NCBI GenBank assembly: GCA_900128585.1
Contig: LT642630.1
Location: 1-13,359, forward strand
Direction of reading: 5' to 3'
DNA: 13,359 nt
Source of the DNA: Stramenopiles sp. TOSAG23-3
Lineage: Eukaryota > Sar
Of the stretch, positions 7,599 through 13,359 are shown piece by piece. The notes beneath the pieces are model-generated. The model did no database searches. It saw nothing but the letters and a program-made list of their open reading frames with translations, and was not told the origin of the DNA. A program made the position numbers and the translations under genes. The stretch's first letter is position 1, and each line of letters opens with the position of its first letter.

Positions 7599-8310
7599 TT
7601 AATATAAAATACTCATTGTAATAAATAATAAAAAAAACAAACAAAAAAATGAAAAGAAGTCATTTGTTGTGGAACAAAATTGATACCTTAAATTGATGCT
7701 TGGTTTCAACACAACCTTCAAATGGTCTTTTGTTTTCCTATTAAAGTATACATTAATTTTTTACTACAAATGGCTTAACTCAAACCTGCAAACCAATAAT
7801 TAAGGAAATGTGTTAATAGAGATAACGATATGAGATCATTTGGAATTATAAGGCCATTGTAGATATAGGGATTTAGATGAAATCATTTCTCAAAATTAAT
7901 AATAATAATTAGACTACTATTATAAATAGAATTAAAAAAGTGATAAAATATACCTCTTTTATATAAACACAGTATATATAATTATTATATAGATACATAT
8001 CCTTAATTATAGATGGATTCTTTTTTTTTCTTCCTTCTTTTTATTGTTGTTCGTTGGGTCGTTCGTTGGGGGCGACTGACTATTTATTTGGAATTCTACA
8101 TAAGTAAATATGACAATAATAATATGACATGACCCTTCGTGGTACGTACTCTACAAATTAAAAAGTTGTTTCTTCATTCGGTTGTTCAATTATTATTTAG
8201 GAAGTTGTTGTTTCCATTCATAATCAGATTTCTTTCTGTCGGGTATTTGTTTTAGTGCGATGCGGAAAGAGTTGTTTGTTTGTGTGTAGTTAGTTCGCTA
8301 GTACTTACGT

Positions 8311-9297
8311 ATGTTTTCAAACTTTTTGAAAGCCGTGGACTCCACGGTCAAACGGACTCTCCAGAGTTCTCAGAAGCAAGTGCCGACTCCGAACAACACG
8401 TCGCCGGAGAGTTCTGGGGGGGCGTCGGGGACGGACAAGGGTTCGATCGGGAAGGGAAAAAATGGTGGGCGGGGTAGTAGTAAACTGTCGCCGCGCGGGT
8501 CCGCGGGAGGTGTGAAAGACATCGCTCGTAGAAGCAGCAGCATTGGTAGCATTGGGGACCTCTTGAAAGAGAAGATGTCCTCGTTTGAACGGCGCCCTGC
8601 AAGGGCCGATGAGGAAGGGCGCGCCCTGGTCGAGAGCAGGTCGGAACAATTAAACCGGGCAGTAGAAAACCACAAAATTGTTGTGGTGCAATGTGAAGAT
8701 ATAACGAAACGAACCACTGCAAAGTGCTTCAAGGTAAAGAAACAGTTTGACGAGGCCAACCAGATGGAACACGAGCTGAAAGGCCTGCGAGAGACGGCTG
8801 CAACCATAAAACAAATATCGATACAGGTCGATCATGTCCAGAGCAAGCTAGTGGACGTCGAACGGCTGTTGAAACAGGTGTCGGTGCTGGATGTTTCTGT
8901 CCAGCACCTGCGTTGGGAGAAACGCCTGGAGAGAGATTTGAACAACTTTAGAAAAAAGAAGAAACAAGCGTTGGCGGTAAAGAAGGGAAAGCAACGCGTC
9001 GAGAAGGTTACCAGCGGTTTCCGCAGTGACATGTCCCGGTTCTTTCGCGCCGTCTCGTCCGATGGCCCCCGCAGTGTGTCCCCGTCGGAACAGGCGGGGG
9101 TGGCTCCGAAAACGAGTGATTTGGTGGAACCTGGTTCGGCCGTTGCCAGCACTGGCACGGCCTCGCCTGGAGGTAGCAAGGCGGGTGGTCCGATCGTTGA
9201 AGAAGGGACGGGGGGGCAAGCGGCGTCCGGGGGGGAGGAACAGGAGGAGGAATCCGACGATGATTTTGATCCCACGAGCTTGTACAACGAAGAGTAA
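8311..9297 (+). CDS. coiled-coil protein, dysbindin-like (possible BLOC-1 subunit)
   Basis: A 328-residue soluble protein in three parts. Residues 1-100 are a Ser/Gly/Pro/Lys-rich, probably disordered tail. Residues 100-245 are a charged, heptad-like helical region. Residues 250-328 are a low-complexity tail ending in an acidic cluster (EEQEEESDDDFD, 309-320). The helical part, with QVDHVQSKLVDVERLLKQ (172-189), a LRWEKRLERDLNNFRKKKKQ block (200-219) and a FRSDMSRFF element (237-245), resembles in order and spacing the dysbindin coiled coil followed by its short F-x-x-D-M element. Dysbindin is a BLOC-1 subunit that sorts cargo toward lysosome-related organelles. The homology is weak and inferred by eye; a generic coiled-coil protein is the alternative. 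The ATG at 8311 is the first in frame and gives a hydrophobic MFSNFLKAV start. Confidence 0.45.
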   Translation: MFSNFLKAVDSTVKRTLQSSQKQVPTPNNTSPESSGGASGTDKGSIGKGKNGGRGSSKLSPRGSAGGVKDIARRSSSIGSIGDLLKEKMSSFERRPARADEEGRALVESRSEQLNRAVENHKIVVVQCEDITKRTTAKCFKVKKQFDEANQMEHELKGLRETAATIKQISIQVDHVQSKLVDVERLLKQVSVLDVSVQHLRWEKRLERDLNNFRKKKKQALAVKKGKQRVEKVTSGFRSDMSRFFRAVSSDGPRSVSPSEQAGVAPKTSDLVEPGSAVASTGTASPGGSKAGGPIVEEGTGGQAASGGEEQEEESDDDFDPTSLYNEE

Positions 9298-9611
9298 ACT
9301 GACCGCCGTAAGATGGTTTGTAATTCTTATATTTAAGTAATTAAAATTAATGTACTGCGAACTGAAATCTACTAAACATTCGAGGTTTACATTAATGTAC
9401 GTACGAAATAAATATGTTGTACATTCGTGAAAGTAGTTCTCTTCTTCCTTCTTATTATTCTAAAAAACAAATTATATAGTATGTTTATTCTTAATGTTGA
9501 AATACCTTTTCCTACACGTATCGCCCTAGAAATTTGTATTCAAAAACGTGCGTGAGGAGACTCGCCCGCGCGCGGACCCTGCCCTGCGCCGTCCCGCTCG
9601 ACCAATACGCT
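9298..9611. other. convergent 3' spacer
   Basis: This AT-rich spacer lies between the convergent coiled-coil and S-formylglutathione hydrolase genes. It contains the decamer ATTAATGTAC twice (9346-9355 and 9391-9400), the second inside the palindrome TACATTAATGTA (9388-9399) that overlaps GTACGTAC (9397-9404). No gene is seen. Confidence 0.5.
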
Positions 9612-10487
9612 TCAAAGGCCGAGCTCTTTGGCGTGGAAACGAACGTGGTCCTCCACAAAAGAAGAGATGAAGAAGTAGCTGTGGTCGTACCCGCTCTGCA
9701 TGCGCATGTTCAAGTCGACGTCTGGGTTTTCGGTACTTCCGGCAACCAAGGACTCTGGCAGGAGCTGCCCGTCGGTAAAGAAACTATCGTCCGTGCCTTG
9801 GTCGCACAGAATCTTCAACGGGGCGCCCGTGGTCGATTTGAACGCTTTGACCAGCTTCGACGCGTCGTGGGCGTCCCACATGCTCTTGTCGTCTTCCCCA
9901 AAGTAGCCCGTGAACGCCTTCACGCCCCACGGGCAGCCGCATGGGTTGCAAATTGGTGAAAACGCGGAAACCGATTTGTACATTCCCGGGTTCTTCAGCC
10001 CCAGCGTCAGCGCGCCGTGTCCGCCCATGGAGTGACCAAAGATGGATGCACGGGCGGTATCGGCGACCGGTAGCGACTGGCGAAGAAGCTCCGGGAGCTC
10101 GGTTGTTACGTACGAGTACATGTTGTAGTTCTTCGAAAACCCTTCGGTGGTCGCGTCAACGTAAAACCCTGCCCCTGAACCAAAGTCCCAGCCATCGTGC
10201 TCTCCCGGGATGTCCGTGCCGCGGGGCGAGGTGTCCGGGCACACAAGGATAACGCCACACTCGGCGGCAACCCGCTGGGCCCCAGCTTTCTCGATAAAGT
10301 TTAAATGGGTACAGGTCAAGCCGGACAGCCAGTACAAGACGGGCGCCTTGGTCGTGTTGTCCGCCACTTGCGGTGGCAAAAACACCGACATGGTCATCTT
10401 TGTGCCCGTTGTCTTAGACTCGTGGTCGTAGACATTTGTCAGCCCGCCAAAGGCCTTTTGCGACTTTACTAAATTCAACGTCGACAT
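9612..10487 (-). CDS. ESD: S-formylglutathione hydrolase
   Basis: A 291-residue serine hydrolase of the esterase D family. It splits S-formylglutathione into formate and glutathione, the second step of glutathione-dependent formaldehyde removal in the cytosol. Motifs in order: the early FLPPQ and YWLSGLTCTHLNFIEKAG block (36-69), PDTSPRG (84-90), the nucleophile elbow GHSMGGHGAL with Ser153, NPCGCPWG (181-188), DQGTDDSFF with a catalytic Asp near 233, and YDHSYFFISSF with His269. All three catalytic residues are present and length is typical. The ATG at 10487 gives the expected start; the frame remains open further upstream but without ATG, inside the oppositely oriented neighbour. It lies 1.3 kb from the gene for the preceding enzyme of the pathway, and only 5 bp separate its start from the open frame of the MRH gene. 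Confidence 0.97.
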   Translation of the reverse strand: MSTLNLVKSQKAFGGLTNVYDHESKTTGTKMTMSVFLPPQVADNTTKAPVLYWLSGLTCTHLNFIEKAGAQRVAAECGVILVCPDTSPRGTDIPGEHDGWDFGSGAGFYVDATTEGFSKNYNMYSYVTTELPELLRQSLPVADTARASIFGHSMGGHGALTLGLKNPGMYKSVSAFSPICNPCGCPWGVKAFTGYFGEDDKSMWDAHDASKLVKAFKSTTGAPLKILCDQGTDDSFFTDGQLLPESLVAGSTENPDVDLNMRMQSGYDHSYFFISSFVEDHVRFHAKELGL

Positions 10488-10492
10488 GTTAA

Positions 10493-11272
10493 TTCTCAAA
10501 GCTCCGTGCAAACGTTTGGAGAAACCGTATTTGTATCTTCTCTTCGTCAAGTAGTGGTATTTCGTACACGTACTTGTACAAGTTTTCCCCGTGTGGGAAA
10601 GTTTCTGCGAAGGGTTTTGTTTGTGCAGATGACCCTGACGGAGTATTGCAGGGAACGGCAGTCCAAAAAGCCGCAGTGGACCCGGACGACAAAAAATGCT
10701 GGGTGCTGGGACAGTTTGACGAAACTGTTTCACAGGATAATTGGCAAGTCTTGTTCGACTCCAAGAAGAAAGTGGACGGGGTTCAACTCAGCACGGACAA
10801 TGGCACCGGGAACCAGTGCAAGGACGGGTTGCCAAGGAAGCTGCAAATTCAGTATGTTTGTGGTAACAACCTTTCCCCGGCTGACAATTCTTGGAAAGTT
10901 ACACAACCTTCGCCATGCTTCTACAGCATCAAGTTTCCGACCAACATAGCGTGCGTCAATGGAGAGACGCCGCCGGGCGGTTTAGGGTTCGGGACAATCG
11001 TTCTGATCGTATTTAGTTCCAGCCTGGTCCTTTACACCATCGTTGGCTTTGCCATCAAGTCCCGGGGGGGAGCCACGGGGATGGAAGCACTCCCAAGCTT
11101 CGACGTTTTGAACGCGTCGAGGGAGGGAAGTGTTTTCTTCTTCTCCAAAGTAAAGGAGGTTGTAGCTCCAGGAAGCGTGGACAACTCCTATGACAATTTT
11201 GGTGCGGCCGCGCCCGACAGCAGCTCCCAATCGTACCAAAACCAATACGACAAGGAGTACGGTGACTTTTAA
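10493..11272 (+). CDS. MRH-domain single-pass membrane protein, Atg27-like, N terminus missing
   Basis: The frame is open from 10493 (stop TAA at 10490-10492) to 11272 but has no ATG before 11081, so the start lies elsewhere. Counting from the codon at 10574, residues 1-130 form the later part of a mannose-6-phosphate-receptor-homology fold: SPCG, FVCADD, KCWVLGQ, QCKDGLPRKLQIQYVC, CFYSIKFPTNIAC, with seven Cys. The N-terminal piece of that fold and a signal peptide are absent. A transmembrane helix (136-161) and a 70-residue cytosolic tail follow, with tyrosine-type sorting motifs YDNF (206-209) and a C-terminal YGDF (229-232), as in Atg27-like and cation-dependent receptors that cycle between Golgi, endosome and vacuole. 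The Glu expected four residues before the CFY Cys is Gln, so sugar binding is doubtful. A pyrimidine-rich tract ending in AG (10551 or 10554) suggests a splice acceptor. Confidence 0.65.
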   Translation, partial: FSKLRANVWRNRICIFSSSSSGISYTYLYKFSPCGKVSAKGFVCADDPDGVLQGTAVQKAAVDPDDKKCWVLGQFDETVSQDNWQVLFDSKKKVDGVQLSTDNGTGNQCKDGLPRKLQIQYVCGNNLSPADNSWKVTQPSPCFYSIKFPTNIACVNGETPPGGLGFGTIVLIVFSSSLVLYTIVGFAIKSRGGATGMEALPSFDVLNASREGSVFFFSKVKEVVAPGSVDNSYDNFGAAAPDSSSQSYQNQYDKEYGDF

Positions 11273-11811
11273 AGAGATTTGTTCGTCTCTTTTCTTCTTC
11301 ATCTCCTCCTCCGACGTGATGAGATGTCGATCGACCGACGGCACCACCGAATAATAATATATTTTAAGCACAAATTTTATTAATATTATTTGTACTTTAT
11401 TTAATACAATATTTATAATATAATAATGACATATAATAATATAATAATGGATTATATTTACTCTTTGTTTTAATAAATAATATTTTAATCCTTAAGTTAA
11501 GTTATATAAAAGATACGCTAAACAACAATCACCACCGACCACTAAAAAAAAACATATTATAGAAGATATAAGAAGAAGGTTTTTTTTACAGCAAGCAAGC
11601 AATAAAAAGACATCTTCTATATGTATTTGTAGATTAATAAATGTTGAAAAAGAAAAAATGACATATAATAATTGTTATGGAGAAACGATTAGAAACATTC
11701 AGGGAAAATAATAGTAAAGAAAACCAACACATGCACTGAGAATCTGAACAGAAACATTATTAAACCGCGTAGTATTACTCTTCTTCTTATTGAAAACAAA
11801 ATTTCATCGTC
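11273..11811. other. AT-rich spacer upstream of class III ADH
   Basis: No gene is seen. The sequence is mainly AATA/TAATA low-complexity. AATGACATATAATAAT occurs twice (11425-11440 and 11657-11672). An inverted repeat pairs TATAGAAGAT (11558-11567) with ATCTTCTATA (11612-11621). It must contain the MRH gene's 3' end and the promoter of the dehydrogenase gene, but no core element is clear. Confidence 0.5.
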
Positions 11812-12992
11812 ATGGCCTCTCTAACTTCAACTGAAGGACAGACCATTACTTGCAAGGCCGCCGTGCAGTTCGAACGGAAAGGGGAGTAAACGTCGCGCCC
11901 CCGAAACGGTTGGAAGTGCGCATCAAAATTATTGGGAGTGGTGTGTGCCATACGGACTACTCGGAGCCCTTGTACGCGTCCCAACAGTTCCCAGTCATTT
12001 TGGGCCACGAAGGAGGAGGTATTGTCGAGAGCGTTGGTGAAGGCGTTACACAGTGCAAAGTGGGGGACCACGTCATCCCACTGTACATCCCAGAGTGCCG
12101 CAACGAGTACGAGAAAGACTATGGCCACTGCCCTTATTGCAAAAAAGAGAACTTCCACAAGACGAACCTCTGCGGAGCCATCCGCATCACGCAAGGAAAA
12201 GGCCTGATGCCCGACGGGACGTCGAGGTTCAGCACGACGGACGGCCAAACAGTTCACCATTTTATGGGCTGTTCGTCGTTTAGTCAGTACACCGTCTGCC
12301 CGGAAATCGCCGTTGCCGTCGTGCCGAAGGAAGCCCCATTGGACAAAATATGCCTTTTGGGCTGCGGGGTCACCACAGGATACGGCGCGGTAATGAACAC
12401 GATCAAGGCAGAACCAAATACGACCGGGGCGGTCTGGGGCCTGGGGGGCGTTGGCCTGGCCGCCGTCATGGGCTTGAAGGCGGCGGGTGCGACGCAGATC
12501 ATTGCGATCGACATCAACGAGGCCAAGTTCCCGATCGCGAAAGAGTTCGGTGCCACCGTGTGCATCAACCCAAAGGCGTTGCCGGAAGGGACCTCCCTTG
12601 GGGACAAGCTGAATGAGCTCTGCGGTGGCTACCCTGGCGCTGGGCCAGATTACACGTTCGAGGCGATCGGCAACATCGTTACCATGCGCCAGGCCCTCGA
12701 GTACGTACACAAAGGCTGGGGGAAATCATGTATCATTGGCGTTGCGCCCGAGGGGCAAGAGATTAGCACTCGCTCATTTCAAATGGTGATCGGCAAGGAG
12801 TGGCACGGAACCGCTTTTGGTGGTACCCGGGGGCGCACTCAACTGTCCGGCTACGTCTCCAAGTACTTGGAAGGGACCTTCAAAGTTGACGAATTCGTTA
12901 CCTTCACCTTCCCCCTTGCAGAAATCGAGGAAGCCTTCCACAAGCTTCATAGTGGGGAAGCATTGCGAAGCGTCATTTTGCTCCACGAGTAA
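11812..12992 (+). CDS. ADH5: class III alcohol dehydrogenase / S-(hydroxymethyl)glutathione dehydrogenase, with N-terminal frame disruption
   Basis: This zinc enzyme oxidises S-hydroxymethylglutathione (formaldehyde plus glutathione) to S-formylglutathione and also reduces S-nitrosoglutathione. The ATG at 11812 starts a typical N terminus (MASLTSTEGQTITCKAAVQF) that hits TAA at 11887-11889. The family sequence resumes at once in another frame (VNVAPPKRLEVRIKI) and runs intact to 12992. Catalytic zinc ligands are visible in GVCHTD, GHEGGG and LLGCGVTTGYG; the NAD fold has GLGGVGLA followed by IDIN; KGWG and AFGG motifs are also present. The spacing near the break is about 16 bases shorter than in family members. 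The structural-zinc lobe is unusual: its four Cys are spaced x10, x2, x10 instead of x2, x2, x7. Either the gene is damaged, or the assembly is wrong here. Family identity is certain. Confidence 0.93.
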
Positions 12993-13359
12993 GCAGACGA
13001 TGGAAGAGAGAAAAGAGACATTGAAATTTGACGAGTTCGTATTCTACATGCTCGCGAGAAGTTTTAAAAAAAAAACCGCTTTAAATTGGACCGAAGGTGC
13101 GTTTACAAATGTTTTTGCGGGGTACGGTGGATAAATATAAATATAACGAAAAAGCAATTTTTTACTTTCTTTCGTAATAATAATAATAAAAAAATAATAA
13201 TTTAATCTACTCCTCCTCCTCCAGCACCCCCCTGCTGCTCCTCCTCTGCTGCTCTGTGGCAAAAGAAAAAAAGATAGAAGATAGAGTAGAATACATTAAA
13301 GATGATCTTTTGTTTTAAAAATATTATTAATTTCTATTCTTCATTCAACAATTTTTTCT
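12993..13359. other. 3' flank and AT-rich spacer
   Basis: The first 140 bases after the dehydrogenase stop are probably its 3' untranslated region. A/T-rich runs follow, then a short GC-rich island of CTCCTC/GCTGCT triplets (about 13209-13260), then AT-rich sequence to the window edge. No gene is supported. Confidence 0.5.

Larger units (their letters stand above)
6275..8310. other. 2-kb AT-rich intergenic region
   Basis: The longest gene-free stretch. It holds TC-rich (CTT) microsatellites at 6486-6550 and 6605-6650, a TACCGGTACCGGTA motif near 6656-6671, and a moderately GC-richer part (6780-7260) described separately. Low-complexity A/T sequence with TATA-like runs follows (7820-8000), then the GT/TTG-rich 5' flank of the coiled-coil gene. 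Short open frames here, such as 7269-7463, start with non-ATG codons and are lysine-rich from poly-A, so I do not call them genes. No tRNA or recognisable spliceosomal RNA was found by eye. Confidence 0.6.

Noticed and set aside
10527-10551. A 25-nt GT-AG intron joining the ATG at 10486 in frame to the MRH domain
   Set aside because: It does restore the frame, but such a tiny intron has no parallel in this window, and the resulting N terminus has neither a signal peptide nor the missing part of the fold.
10488-10733. 82-codon N-terminal extension of the S-formylglutathione hydrolase
   Set aside because: It would start with GTG, lies antisense to the MRH gene, and the family normally starts right where the ATG at 10487 places it.
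11787-12710. 307-codon minus-strand frame across the dehydrogenase gene
   Set aside because: It is an antisense shadow of the conserved dehydrogenase with arginine-rich, non-family sequence.
1-13359. tRNA, rRNA, CRISPR array or bacterial-style operon
   Set aside because: No cloverleaf with a GTTCRA loop, no rRNA core sequence and no regularly spaced direct repeats were seen; gene spacing and protein families are eukaryotic.

Overview
The window comes from the nuclear genome of a single-celled eukaryote, probably an alga or related protist. Coding blocks are GC-richer (roughly half GC) and lie between very AT-rich spacers full of GAA/CTT microsatellites and homopolymers. Gene products are eukaryotic in type: a 12-TM SLC43-like permease, an MRH/Atg27-like receptor, a dysbindin-like coiled-coil protein, a secreted acyl-protein-thioesterase-like hydrolase, and class III alcohol dehydrogenase. 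Genes are essentially intronless where they can be read, and there is no operon structure. A more exact lineage cannot be fixed from sequence alone.

Layout: 1-528, a GAAGAAA microsatellite followed by a cluster of inverted repeats. 529-1911 (+), MFS/SLC43-like transporter. 2396-3760 (+), an orphan multi-pass protein whose 2+2+2+1 membrane layout and last-helix motif resemble gustatory-receptor-like (GRL) proteins. A perfect 30-bp inverted repeat starts 8 bp after its stop. 4295-5074 (+), signal-peptide-bearing acyl-protein thioesterase-like hydrolase. 6274-5225 (-), UDP-glucose 4-epimerase, convergent with the previous gene. 6275-8310 is a long spacer holding a possible decayed coding segment, a foldable element and a diverged duplication. 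8311-9297 (+), dysbindin-like coiled-coil protein. 10487-9612 (-), S-formylglutathione hydrolase. 10493-11272 (+), an MRH-domain membrane protein with no visible start, head-to-head with the hydrolase. 11812-12992 (+), class III alcohol dehydrogenase with a disrupted reading frame near its N terminus. The rest is AT-rich spacer.

Two functional links stand out. S-formylglutathione hydrolase and class III alcohol dehydrogenase catalyse consecutive steps of glutathione-dependent formaldehyde oxidation and lie 1.3 kb apart, separated only by the MRH gene. The MRH/Atg27-like receptor and the dysbindin-like protein would both act in endolysosomal or Golgi sorting if the assignments hold. The two most unusual items are the candidate GRL receptor and the N-terminal anomalies of the MRH and dehydrogenase genes.
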